Source of the DNA: Alkalibacillus silvisoli
GTDB taxonomy: Bacteria > Bacillota > Bacilli > Bacillales > Alkalibacillaceae
Direction of reading: 5' to 3'
Assembly (NCBI RefSeq): GCF_039521975.1
Contig: NZ_BAAACZ010000027.1
Coordinates: 1 to 64,000, forward strand
DNA: 64,000 nucleotides
Below are positions 9,221 to 17,886 of the stretch, one piece after another. The notes below the pieces were generated by a model, which was not told where the DNA came from, made no database searches, and saw only the letters and a program-made list of their open reading frames with translations. The stretch's first letter is position 1; each line of letters begins with the position of its first letter. The position numbers and the translations under genes were made by a program.

Positions 9221-9240
9221 CCTAACTAATATTAGTTAGG
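9221..9240. promoter_or_regulatory. Perfect 20-bp palindrome, likely TetR operator
   Basis: CCTAACTAATATTAGTTAGG is an exact palindrome, 21 bp upstream of the TetR start codon. Its size and position are those of a TetR-family autoregulatory operator. Confidence 0.8.
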
Positions 9241-9616
9241 TAGAATGGATAAAAAAATAAACGTTTTTGAGAGGCTAAACCTCCCTTCTTTTTCTGAATT
9301 TTTAGGTACCTGTAAATTGTTTTAAAAGAAATCATAGCATAGCGGGTGACTGAATACAATAATTTTTCTGAAAAAAGATTGAAGTAAGCGGTTTCTTACA
9401 ATTTGGGGGCTGTGGTTGTGGTTAAAGGGGGGTGGTATTAGTGTCTAAATGAAGGTAAGAGTTGATAAGGGGGACAATGAAACAAAAAATTACAAAGTTA
9501 CGCTTAATTATCCCTACATAATAAATACTGACTTTTACATGATTATCTATTTATGCAGGATAAGGTTGTTCGTATTATTTGCAAATGAGGACTGCTCAAA
9601 CATGTTTTAAAGCTAT
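9241..9616. other. Non-coding gap
   Basis: Between the TetR operator and an isolated hairpin at 9617 I see no credible coding sequence, only AT-rich spacer with scattered stops in all frames. Confidence 0.5.
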
Positions 9617-9656
9617 AGCTGACTTACCAAAGTATTATCACTTTGGTAAGTCAGCT
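9617..9656. terminator. Strong isolated hairpin
   Basis: AGCTGACTTACCAAAG (9617-9632) and CTTTGGTAAGTCAGCT (9641-9656) form a perfect 16-bp stem with an 8-base loop, followed by TCTTT on the plus strand. No gene ends here on either strand, so it may end an unseen small transcript, shield the gene at 9821 from readthrough, or be a mobile-element scar. Confidence 0.5.
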
Positions 9657-9731
9657 TCTTTGGATCATAGTTTTGCAAACGTCTACTTTACCTAGAATAT
9701 TAATCGAAAAGAAACTTATGCTTGTTTTTAA

Positions 9732-9760
9732 TTGACAATAAGTATCGTTTGGTAGATATT
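9732..9760 (+). promoter_or_regulatory. Promoter of the PD-(D/E)XK-type gene
   Basis: Perfect TTGACA (9732-9737), 17-base spacer, GATATT (9755-9760). TTGGTAGAT is directly repeated (9749-9757 and 9763-9771) across the -10 region and could be a regulator site. Confidence 0.55.
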
Positions 9761-9820
9761 ATTGGTAGATTTCAGCATATATCAAAAGATTATTAAGTCT
9801 AATATAATTAGGAGGATCAC

Positions 9821-10849
9821 ATGAGCGAAATTCACTATTTTCCTAGGTACTCACAAAAGGAAAACATGACCACGAACAATACACTGTTGTTATTTAGACA
9901 ACTCTATTACAACAGCCAAGAGAAGTTTATGAATTTCATTAGAGCTACTCTGCAACAAGAAGATTTAGAAACGATGGCAGAGTTCAAACAACAGAAGAAA
10001 GCACCAAGCGGCAGCATTCCAGATGGTCTTATTGAACAAAGTAGCTTTAAATTTGTGATTGAGACTAAACTCTATGGCCAAGAGCAAATAGGTCAAATTC
10101 GTAATCACCTGTTTTCATTTGAAAATGAAGAACAACAAGTTTTGATCCTGATTAACAAAGAGCTAATTTCTAATGGGTTTGAAGAGGGTGTATCAAAAGT
10201 AATTGATGAGCATAATGAACAACACGGGACAAATATTCAACTAGCAACCACAACTTTTAAGGAAATATGTCAAGAATTTAGAGGGGTCATTCAACCATAT
10301 GATCTTGAAATGCAAGCACTAATAGACGACTACGAAAAGTTCTGTTATGAGTCTAAGTTGATTGATAACTCTGATTCCAAAATTCGTGTCGTACTAACTG
10401 GGAAAACGTTAAAACAAAATAAGCAATACAACCTGTATTTTAACCCTAAAAGCCGTGGCTACCAAAATAGCAAATACATCGGTCTATATAAAAATAAAGC
10501 AGTAAGAGCAATTGGAGAACCCACGACGATTGTAGATACTCGTTACGACCCAGAAGCTGATGAACTAGAAATTATTTCGGTTATAAATGGTCACATCACT
10601 GAAGAAATGAAAGAACGAATTAAAGCAGTTAACCTTGAAGCTAAGGAACAATATGGCTACCCTGCAACTGAAGAAAGACGCTTCTTTTTCGTAGATCAAT
10701 TCTATGAAACAAATTACCGGAAACAATCCAAAGGTGGTCTACCAGGAACAAGATACATAGACTTAGGCGAATTTGGTGATGAGTACGATACAGACATGAC
10801 TGCAGAACAAATCGCAGAGTTACTTGAAGGGAAAGAGTGGGGGATTTGA
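9821..10849 (+). CDS. PD-(D/E)XK nuclease-like protein
   Basis: 342 aa, ATG preceded by AGGAGG. Residues 60-100 contain SIPDGLI (D68) followed by FKFVIETKLYG (E81-x-K83), the D...E-x-K signature of the PD-(D/E)XK phosphodiesterase fold. The remainder is mixed alpha/beta with a C-terminal FFFVDQF and YIDLGEF region I cannot assign. Such stand-alone proteins are often defence or DNA-processing nucleases, but no methylase or helicase partner is adjacent. It has its own promoter and stands alone between a hairpin and an SDR gene. The nuclease call is by motif only; the biological role is unknown. Confidence 0.6.
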   Translation: MSEIHYFPRYSQKENMTTNNTLLLFRQLYYNSQEKFMNFIRATLQQEDLETMAEFKQQKKAPSGSIPDGLIEQSSFKFVIETKLYGQEQIGQIRNHLFSFENEEQQVLILINKELISNGFEEGVSKVIDEHNEQHGTNIQLATTTFKEICQEFRGVIQPYDLEMQALIDDYEKFCYESKLIDNSDSKIRVVLTGKTLKQNKQYNLYFNPKSRGYQNSKYIGLYKNKAVRAIGEPTTIVDTRYDPEADELEIISVINGHITEEMKERIKAVNLEAKEQYGYPATEERRFFFVDQFYETNYRKQSKGGLPGTRYIDLGEFGDEYDTDMTAEQIAELLEGKEWGI

Positions 10850-10994
10850 TTAGGGAGTTAAAGGAATTAATTGGTTCTATGAATATTTTTCTTAATTTTT
10901 TCATGATAAAAAAGTGTTTGAGCAAATTAGTTTATGAATGGTTTGTTTATTAGTATTTTATAGTTGTAAGGCATTTAATTTTGGAGGTGTATTT

Positions 10995-11777
10995 ATGAAT
11001 AGATTTGAGAACAATGTTGTATTAATTACTGGTGGTGCCTCTGGTTTAGGACAAGCTGCAGCACTTCAAGTAGCCAAGGAAGGTGCTAAACTTTCGCTAG
11101 TTGATTTGAATGATGATGGATTACAAGATGTCAAAAAGCAACTTGAATCGGAAGTTCCTGATGTAGAGATTATAACGGTTGAAGCGGATGTTTCTGATGA
11201 AGAAGCGACTAAAAACTATGTGAATAAGACGGTTGAGCATTTTGGACGAATTGACGGATTCTTTAACAATGCAGGAATTGAAGGTAAACAAAATCTAACC
11301 GAAGACTATGGCAGTGACGAATTCCGTAAAGTTGTAGACATCAACTTGAATGGTGTATTCTACGGATTGAAGTATGTATTAGATGTGATGAAAAGGCAGG
11401 GGTCAGGCTCTATTGTAAATACAGCATCTGTCGGCGGCATTCGTGGAGTCGGGAATCAATCTGGATACGCTGCGAGTAAACACGGTGTCGTAGGCTTAAC
11501 GAGAAACTCAGGTGTAGAGTACGGCCAGTACAATATAAGCATCAACGCGATTGCACCGGGCGCGATCATGACAGCCATGGTCGAAGGATCACTCAAACAA
11601 ATGGCTGGTGACAACTGGGAAGAAGCTGGAGAAGAGTTCGTTAGTGCGAACCCAATGAAACGCTTCGGGAAACCAGAAGAAGTCGGCCACCTCGTTGCTT
11701 TCCTTCTGTCTGATCAAGCAAACTTCATTAACGGCTCTGTCATCCCGATTGATGGTGGACAATCCTTCAAATATTAA
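10995..11777 (+). CDS. SDR family oxidoreductase
   Basis: 260 aa from the ATG at 10995 (GGAGG eight bases upstream). It is a classical short-chain dehydrogenase: TGGASGLGQAAA (cofactor loop), NNAG, then S-x12-YAASK with catalytic Ser, Tyr and Lys, and a C-terminal NGSVIPIDGGQ. D after the second beta strand (LSLVDLND) suggests NAD(H) preference. Closest types are FabG-like or glucose 1-dehydrogenase-like enzymes; the substrate cannot be told. It is monocistronic with its own terminator. Confidence 0.88.
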   Translation: MNRFENNVVLITGGASGLGQAAALQVAKEGAKLSLVDLNDDGLQDVKKQLESEVPDVEIITVEADVSDEEATKNYVNKTVEHFGRIDGFFNNAGIEGKQNLTEDYGSDEFRKVVDINLNGVFYGLKYVLDVMKRQGSGSIVNTASVGGIRGVGNQSGYAASKHGVVGLTRNSGVEYGQYNISINAIAPGAIMTAMVEGSLKQMAGDNWEEAGEEFVSANPMKRFGKPEEVGHLVAFLLSDQANFINGSVIPIDGGQSFKY

Positions 11778-11786
11778 CTATTTGTG

Positions 11787-11819
11787 AAGAAGCGCTCACA
11801 TTGGAGTGCTTCTTTTTTG
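11787..11819 (+). terminator. Intrinsic terminator of the SDR gene
   Basis: AAGAAGCGCTC (11787-11797) pairs with GAGTGCTTCTT (11804-11814, one G-U) and runs into a T tract. Confidence 0.85.
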
Positions 11820-11840
11820 CATATTTGTCATGAATAATTC

Positions 11841-11869
11841 GGAAGCACGGGGACGGTTCTCGTGCTTCC
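11841..11869. repeat. REP-like palindrome, copy 1
   Basis: GGAAGCACG (11841-11849) and CGTGCTTCC (11861-11869) flank the core GGGACGGTTCT. The same GGGACGGTTC-CGTGCTTCC sequence occurs twice just after the transposase at 13312-14088, marking it as a REP recognised by that enzyme. Confidence 0.7.
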
Positions 11870-12129
11870 TAATACTTTCTAAACCCACGCAAAAATATAG
11901 TGAAAAATGTATTGAAATAGGATATAATACATTTAATATCAAATTCATCCAACGTTTAATAAGATTTTATCCCCTTAAGGTACCATGCCACCATCACCAT
12001 CACTCTTCTAATCATCATTTCCGATTAACAAAAATGCATCGTTTCTAGTAGACTAATCTCCTTAACACTCCTTAATCGTCTTTTCCAATTAAACAATCAA
12101 ACAATAAAATAATGCCTGGAGGAAATCAT

Positions 12130-13120
12130 TTGTCAGAGAAAACATTAAGTATTGGTTTGAAAGGCCTAGAAGGTTATCGTGTCCAAGTTGAAGTTCAAGT
12201 AATTGACGGGTTAGAGTCGATTGTTGTTGTCGGACTGCCAGATGCATCTGTAAAAGAGTCGAAAGAGAGGGTATCGGCAGCATTGCATAGTATGGGATTT
12301 CCATTAATAGATAAAAAAGTAGTCATTAATTTATCTCCTGCTGTAACAAAAGAAAAACGGGCCTTTGTTTGATCTCGCCATAGCTCTAGGGATCTTAAAG
12401 AGTGGTAACTTCATACAAGAGAGAATTCCAAGTGATGCAGGTTTCATCGGTGCTCTATCGTTAGACGGAACCGTTCTTCCTGTTGAAGGTATGATTGCTG
12501 CTGTATTAGTAGCAAAAAAATTAGAACTAAAAAAGCTTTTTCTCCCGTATGATCCATCCATTCCTTCTATTGAACTAGACAACTTAGAACTGACTTATAT
12601 TTCTTCTCTTCAAGATGTCATAGACCATCTAGCAGGACGACAGCCTTTATCATTCATTGAACCTAGGCCAATACCTAAAGAAGAAAAGGTGGTTGAAAGG
12701 GATTTTAATCAAATTATTGGTCATGAATTTGCCAAAAGAGCACTAGAGATTGCTGCAGCGGGTGAGCACTATGTTTTGATGGATGGACCTCCCGGTTGCG
12801 GGAAAAGTCTTTTGGCCGAAACGTTTCCTTCTATCCTGCCACCACTTTCAAAAGAGGCACAGCTCGAAAAAATGAGCTTATACCAATTAGCAGGTGCTTC
12901 CAACTACTCCCTTACTATGCCTCCATATAGACATCCACATCATTCTGCATCAGCTGTGTCACTCATCGGCGGGGGAACGAACCCGAAACCAGGTGAGGTT
13001 TCCTTAGCACATCGTGGGGTTCTTTTCTTAGACGAACTAGCTGAATTTTCCAAGAAAACGTTAGATATGTTGAGACAACCGTTAGAAAACGAAAAAGTAA
13101 CGATTAGCCGTGGTCGATAA
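12130..13120 (+). pseudogene. comM: comM/YifB-like Mg-chelatase-type AAA+ ATPase, frameshifted and truncated
   Basis: The TTG at 12130 (GGAGG nine bases upstream) begins KTLSIGLKGLEGYRVQVEV and VVVGLPDASVKESKERV, the canonical YifB/ComM N-terminus. At about 12357-12362 the expected KRGPLFDLAIALGI is broken by a small deletion, and the rest is read in another frame: PPGCGKSLLAETFP (Walker A, near 12790) and GVLFLDELAEF (Walker B). The frame stops after KVTISRGR at 13120, so about the last 175 residues of a normal 500-aa protein are missing. ComM is a branch-migration helicase acting in natural transformation. The truncation point adjoins the RAYT transposase, a plausible cause. The C-terminal part is not found after the transposase. 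Confidence 0.85.
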
Positions 13121-13311
13121 GTGATGACAGTCTATTCTTGGCGATGGGCTTAAGAAAATTGAAAAGTGACTCCATGATCAATCAGGCTATGGTTGCTAGA
13201 GAGAAGGGAGGTGGAAGGTACTGGTGAAAGGTTAGTATGTACGAGGGTTTTAGTGGTGATGAGCTTTCATTTAAAAATAGTAAACAATCTACCTACAGAG
13301 TGGTGATAAAA

Positions 13312-14088
13312 ATGCCTCGTAAAGCTAGAGTAAAAAGCAAAACTGGGATCTACCATATTATGTGGCGTGGGACGGGAGGTCAAGATATTTTTCATGATGA
13401 TGGTGACCGGTTAAAATATCTTGATACCGTTTTGAAATATAAGAAGAGAGCGGATATGTCTGTGTATGCTTGGTGTTTAATGAGCAATCATGTTCACTTA
13501 TTATTGCAAGAGGGAAATGAAGATATTTCGATTACAATGAAGCGGGTTGGGGTAAGCTTTGCTTCTTATTATAATTGGAAGTATAGCATAAAAGGGCATC
13601 TGTTTCAGGACAGGTTTAAGAGTGAGAATGTTGAGAATAATCAGTATTTAAGGGCAGTCGTAAGGTATATCCACCAAAACCCACTGAAAGCAGGTATCGT
13701 TGATCAGGTTGAGGCATGGAACTGGAGCAGCTGTCGCGGGTATTATGGAAAAACAGTGTACCCATTAGGATTATTGGATGCTGAATTTGTTTTAGGAATG
13801 TTTTCAAGCGATAAGGAGATGAAGAGGAAAGCGTTTAAAGTGTTTAATGAAAAAAGAAATCTTGACAAGTGTCTTGATGAGTCTATCTATAAACCAAGGT
13901 TATCCGATGAAGAGGCACGGGCAGAAATTAGAAAGATTCTTGGTGAAGTAGAGATACCGCAAATTAAGGGTTTGCCAAGGATGGAAAGGAATGATTTATT
14001 GAAAAAAGTAAAGCGGATAAACGGTGTTTCCCAAAGACAAGCAGCGAGAATTTTGGGCGTTTCCCCTAACCTTGTCTTTAAGGCGTAG
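13312..14088 (+). CDS. REP-associated tyrosine transposase (RAYT, IS200-like Y1)
   Basis: 258 aa from the ATG at 13312 (MPRKARVKSKTGIYHIM, the usual family start); an in-frame ATG at 13237 adds 25 unlikely residues. WCLMSNHVHLLL gives the HUH-type metal motif H60-V-H62, and YYNWKY contains the catalytic Tyr region (about Y91). RYIHQNPLKAG follows, and the C-terminus (SQRQAARILGVSPNLVF) is a DnaA-like DNA-binding helix pair seen in Firmicute RAYTs. Such enzymes nick REP palindromes in single-stranded DNA. Matching REPs lie on both sides. It appears intact and abuts the truncated comM. Confidence 0.9.
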   Translation: MPRKARVKSKTGIYHIMWRGTGGQDIFHDDGDRLKYLDTVLKYKKRADMSVYAWCLMSNHVHLLLQEGNEDISITMKRVGVSFASYYNWKYSIKGHLFQDRFKSENVENNQYLRAVVRYIHQNPLKAGIVDQVEAWNWSSCRGYYGKTVYPLGLLDAEFVLGMFSSDKEMKRKAFKVFNEKRNLDKCLDESIYKPRLSDEEARAEIRKILGEVEIPQIKGLPRMERNDLLKKVKRINGVSQRQAARILGVSPNLVFKA

Positions 14089-14097
14089 GGAATCTGC

Positions 14098-14165
14098 GGG
14101 ACGGTTCACGTGCTTCCTAGTGTTTTCCAATAGACTAAGTTTTCAGGAAGCACGAGAACCGTCCC
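14098..14165. repeat. REP-like inverted pair, copies 2 and 3
   Basis: GGGACGGTTCACGTGCTTCC (14098-14117) is followed 27 bases later by its inverse AGGAAGCACGAGAACCGTCC (14145-14164), with one mismatch. Together they form a large hairpin immediately after the RAYT stop, the layout expected for REPs used by their transposase. Confidence 0.75.
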
Positions 14166-14337
14166 TGCGCTTCTCTCGTCTATAAAATATAAGCTAAAAT
14201 CCTTTCAAGGAATTATTATCAGGGATAAGAGGTATGAATTTAAGTATTCAAGTTATAATGGTTTATATCAGTATATAATTATTCACTTTATTTATAAACC
14301 AATCTTTAGGGTTTTTTGAAAGTTGGTTTCCTCCTTT

Positions 14338-15516
14338 CTATTCAGCATCTTTTACCCCAGACTTTACATAAAACGAACCAAGCAGAAGGATCCCCCCGCA
14401 AATGAAAAATATAGGAGCCAGTCCCAAAGATTGTGAAACTAAACCGAATGATACTGGACTAATAGATTGTGCAATTCGGTTTCCTGTTATACGTATACTT
14501 AAAGCTCTACCTCTGAAGTTATCTGGTGATAAATTAATAACCGCAACTGTTGATAATGGTTGCGCTAATCCCATTCCTGCTCCCAAAAATAAGAAAATGA
14601 TAGTCCAATAAATGAAAGAATCGTTAATTGGTAGAGTCATATAACAGATTCCGCTAAGCAATAGAGAGATAAAAAGCACAGTAAAACGATTAACATGCTT
14701 TAATATGAAGCCTTGTACCATCCGTATGAACATGGAGGTTATACCTTGCAAACTGATGAGTGCGCCAATCTGTGTTGTAGACGCTCCATGGGATGATGCA
14801 AATAGTGGGAAGTATGTAATGATTACATCTTTAGAAAATTGCACGAACATACTAGCAGAAATAGATTTAAACATTCCAGGGATTTTAATTAAATCTAAAG
14901 CAGAATATGAGTTATCCTCTGCCTTTTTAGTAGGTTTTTTCTCATTTTGTGGTTGATCTTCATGATTCATTTGTTGTTTAAGCAGTAATAAGCATAGAAT
15001 TGTAGCTACAAACGATGTCACCGAAAATATTAAAAAAGTATTATAAATGCTACTTTCAGAGATGATTCCCCCAATTAGGGGCCCGATTAATTGTCCCCCG
15101 GATACCCAAAAGCTAAACCAACCAAAGTAGTGATCACGTTTACTTATGTCAACATACTGACTTAGAGTATTTTGAAAAGCTATAACTATAAATAAGTGAG
15201 CTATACCGGATAAGGTTTGGGATATATATAAAATTGATAGATACGGCCAAATAAACGGTATGATCAAAGAAAAACTGATAGTCAGTAAACCTAGGGAAAT
15301 AGGTAGGCTACCTTTAAATTTGTCGATAACTTTCCCTGCTTTAAAAGCAAGAAATAAAGGGATAAGCGAGAAACTAGCAGCTATAAGTCCAATCTCTATG
15401 GCGCTAGCATTTAAATCAAATGCTAGTAGCGGAACCATGGGACGAATACCTTGTACAATCGCTTGGTGTAGAACGCCACATAGAAAAATAAAATAAATAG
15501 GGGTTCGTTTATTCAC
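14338..15516 (-). CDS. MFS transporter
   Basis: 392 aa, GTG start five bases after GAGGTG. About 12 transmembrane segments; the motif-A region between helices 2 and 3 reads FKAGKVIDKFKG. A hydrophilic central loop (NEKKPTKKAEDNS) separates the halves. Size and layout match drug/metabolite:H+ antiporters or sugar-phosphate-like MFS proteins. It is 87 bp downstream of the LysR gene on the same strand, so it may be regulated together with the divergent prpF-tct module. Substrate unknown. Confidence 0.8.
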   Translation of the reverse strand: MNKRTPIYFIFLCGVLHQAIVQGIRPMVPLLAFDLNASAIEIGLIAASFSLIPLFLAFKAGKVIDKFKGSLPISLGLLTISFSLIIPFIWPYLSILYISQTLSGIAHLFIVIAFQNTLSQYVDISKRDHYFGWFSFWVSGGQLIGPLIGGIISESSIYNTFLIFSVTSFVATILCLLLLKQQMNHEDQPQNEKKPTKKAEDNSYSALDLIKIPGMFKSISASMFVQFSKDVIITYFPLFASSHGASTTQIGALISLQGITSMFIRMVQGFILKHVNRFTVLFISLLLSGICYMTLPINDSFIYWTIIFLFLGAGMGLAQPLSTVAVINLSPDNFRGRALSIRITGNRIAQSISPVSFGLVSQSLGLAPIFFICGGILLLGSFYVKSGVKDAE

Positions 15517-15603
15517 ATTAACACCTCAACGTAGACTTCAAATTTATTTAGTAAAACAACTACTATCTATGACCTAAATTCGAAATATGAGCAAATGATA
15601 ATA

Positions 15604-16464
15604 TTAAAAATCGAATTCTTTTACAAAGTTGACAAAGGCGTCAATGATATTAAGTTCTAATGATTCACGTTGGTATAACAAGAAGGCTCGACGTTTTAAA
15701 GGATTTCCATTTTCCATACTTATCGGTATTCGGAAAAAGTGGATTGAGTTTTCTAAAACGATACTTGGAAGAACAGCATAGCCCAGTCCGTGCATGACCA
15801 TTTGTTTACATGTATCTGTTGTTCCTACTTCCATCCCGACTTGTGGCGGTTTTGAAAAGCGTTCAATCCACCAGTCATCGATAACTGCACGTGTTTTATA
15901 ATTTGAATGATAATCAATTCTAGGGAGGTCTGGAAGTTCATCTAAAGTAAGTTCATTTTTTGAGACGATATTAATCGATTCCTCAAATAGCATATGTTTT
16001 TCTATTGCATTTGAATAGTCACCTCTTCCTATCCCAACGTGTACGGTTTTGTTTTGAACCATATCCTCTATTTCTAAGCTACTGGAAGTAATGACTTTGA
16101 ACTTCACTTTAGGATATTTTTTTTGGAATTCACTTAGAATAGCTGGAAGTTTGTATCTAGTCACTAACTTAGATGCTCCGATTCTTAAGGTCCCTTCAAA
16201 GTTATTGTCCATATTCAAAACGTCTTCGTTGATTTGTCTTAGGCGAATTAGCATCTCTTCAGCGTAGTTTGCGATATACTCACCCTTTGGAGTAAAACTA
16301 ATCCCTCGAGCTTCTCTAGTAATGATTTTAAATCCAAATTCGCTTTCCATTTTCCTCATTCGTTTTGAGATTGTCGGCTGTGTGATGTATAACGAATGGG
16401 CTGTTTTGGTTATGTTTTTGTTTTCATTTAACGTTTTAAGTATTTCCCAATCTCTGAATTCCAT
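15604..16464 (-). CDS. LysR family regulator
   Basis: 286 aa, AGGAGG before the ATG. The N-terminal winged helix-turn-helix (residues 1-60: ILKTLNENKNITKTAHSL, TQPTISKRMRKMESEFG) and the substrate-binding domain from about residue 90 are standard LysR. It is transcribed away from prpF-tctCBA with 165 bp between the start codons, the classical arrangement for a LysR activator of the neighbouring operon. The inducer is probably a di- or tricarboxylate (inference from the genes). Confidence 0.9.
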   Translation of the reverse strand: MEFRDWEILKTLNENKNITKTAHSLYITQPTISKRMRKMESEFGFKIITREARGISFTPKGEYIANYAEEMLIRLRQINEDVLNMDNNFEGTLRIGASKLVTRYKLPAILSEFQKKYPKVKFKVITSSSLEIEDMVQNKTVHVGIGRGDYSNAIEKHMLFEESINIVSKNELTLDELPDLPRIDYHSNYKTRAVIDDWWIERFSKPPQVGMEVGTTDTCKQMVMHGLGYAVLPSIVLENSIHFFRIPISMENGNPLKRRAFLLYQRESLELNIIDAFVNFVKEFDF

Positions 16465-16629
16465 CTTTATTTCCTCCTATGTGTATAAGGTATTCCATTT
16501 TGTTATGGCTAATAATAATAAATTGCTATTTCTCTTTTTATCTATAGTAACATATAATTCCTAATATACAGAAAAATAGATTTATTCAAATTTATTTTCA
16601 ACTAGAAATGTATTCAAAGGAGGAGTTAT

Positions 16630-17766
16630 ATGTCGCAAATTAGTGTGCCATGTGTCGTTTATCGAGGTGGAACGAGTCGGGGGTTGTTTTTTCATAAACG
16701 AGACTTACCCAACGATGAGGGGCTGCGTAATCAGATATTCTTATATGGAATAGGTTCTCACGATGAGTCACAGATCAATGGGTTAGGTGGTGGAACTTCA
16801 CACACGAGTAAAGTCGTTGTCATCGCCCCCTCTGACCGTGAAGGTGTGGATGTTGACTATACATTCTACCAGCTCAGCATGGGTGAAGAAGTAGTAGATG
16901 ATCGTGGTACTTGTGGGAATTTAATGGGAGCTGCAGGTGCTTTTGCAATTGATGAGAATTTAGTGCAAATAAATGAAAGCGCATTCTCAATAGTGACACT
17001 CTATAATACAAATACTGACAGCATTATAAAAGTTAAGGTACCTCTAGAAGATGGTGTTGCTAAAGCTCATGGAGATTATGAGGTGCCTGGTTTAGTTGAA
17101 CCTGGTGCTAGAATTGAGATTGATATTTTGGATCCAAGTAGCGGTGTAACTGACTCAATATTGCCTTTAGGCCCTACTAACGAAATGAAGGGAGAAGAGG
17201 GGACAATTGAGTTTACATTTACGGATGCCGTGAATCCCGTCGTGTATGTTAAATCGGAATCAGTTGGGTTGTCAGGTACTGTATCAACGGATGAATTGAA
17301 AAGTGATCCGAATATTATTAGTACTTTAAATAATATTCGTGATCAAGCAACCGTACAAACTGGGATTGCAAAAGATATGGATGAGGCTCGAAATGTATAT
17401 CCAGCTGTACCTAAGATTGCTTGTGTTTCTGAACCACAAGATTATGTTACAACTTCAGGCAAACTTGTGAAGAAAGAGGAAGTAGATATATTAGCAAAGA
17501 TGATTTCTATGAGTCGTGTTCACCGCACATTTGCAGGAAGTGGACTGATGAATCTAGCAGCATCCGTTTTACTTGAAGGTACGATTCCAAATAAAGTCAC
17601 CAATGTCCCATCATCAGCGACAGAAATCCGAATTGGGCATCCTGATGGTGTTGCGGTTATTCGCTGCTCATTAAAAGATAATCAACAAGACGTAGAGTCT
17701 GTAGGTTACGACAGGACTGCAAGACGATTGATTAAAGGTGAATTGTTTGTTCCTAAGAAGAAATAG
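16630..17766 (+). CDS. prpF: PrpF-like 4-oxalomesaconate/aconitate isomerase family protein
   Basis: 378 aa, ATG after AAAGGAGGAG. CVVYRGGTSRGLFF at the N-terminus, GGTSHTSKVV, and DDRGTCGNLMGAAGAFA define the PrpF family (diaminopimelate-epimerase fold). Members isomerise double bonds in methylaconitate, 4-oxalomesaconate or 3-methylitaconate. It is the first gene of an operon with a tricarboxylate transporter, so it probably reshapes an imported unsaturated tricarboxylic acid. The precise substrate is not fixed by sequence. Confidence 0.85.
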   Translation: MSQISVPCVVYRGGTSRGLFFHKRDLPNDEGLRNQIFLYGIGSHDESQINGLGGGTSHTSKVVVIAPSDREGVDVDYTFYQLSMGEEVVDDRGTCGNLMGAAGAFAIDENLVQINESAFSIVTLYNTNTDSIIKVKVPLEDGVAKAHGDYEVPGLVEPGARIEIDILDPSSGVTDSILPLGPTNEMKGEEGTIEFTFTDAVNPVVYVKSESVGLSGTVSTDELKSDPNIISTLNNIRDQATVQTGIAKDMDEARNVYPAVPKIACVSEPQDYVTTSGKLVKKEEVDILAKMISMSRVHRTFAGSGLMNLAASVLLEGTIPNKVTNVPSSATEIRIGHPDGVAVIRCSLKDNQQDVESVGYDRTARRLIKGELFVPKKK

Positions 17767-17886
17767 CTTAAATTGTAAATGATTCCAATAATACGGTCGC
17801 CGTTAGATTAATTTGTGATTAAAAGCGCAAAGTCATTTAATAGTTAGAAAATTTGTGGAATAATAAAAATTCAGAGGGGGATTTTC

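Noticed and set aside
12112..12129. Upstream ATG for the comM-like frame
   Set aside because: It overlaps the ribosome site GGAGG; the TTG at 12130 matches the family N-terminus.
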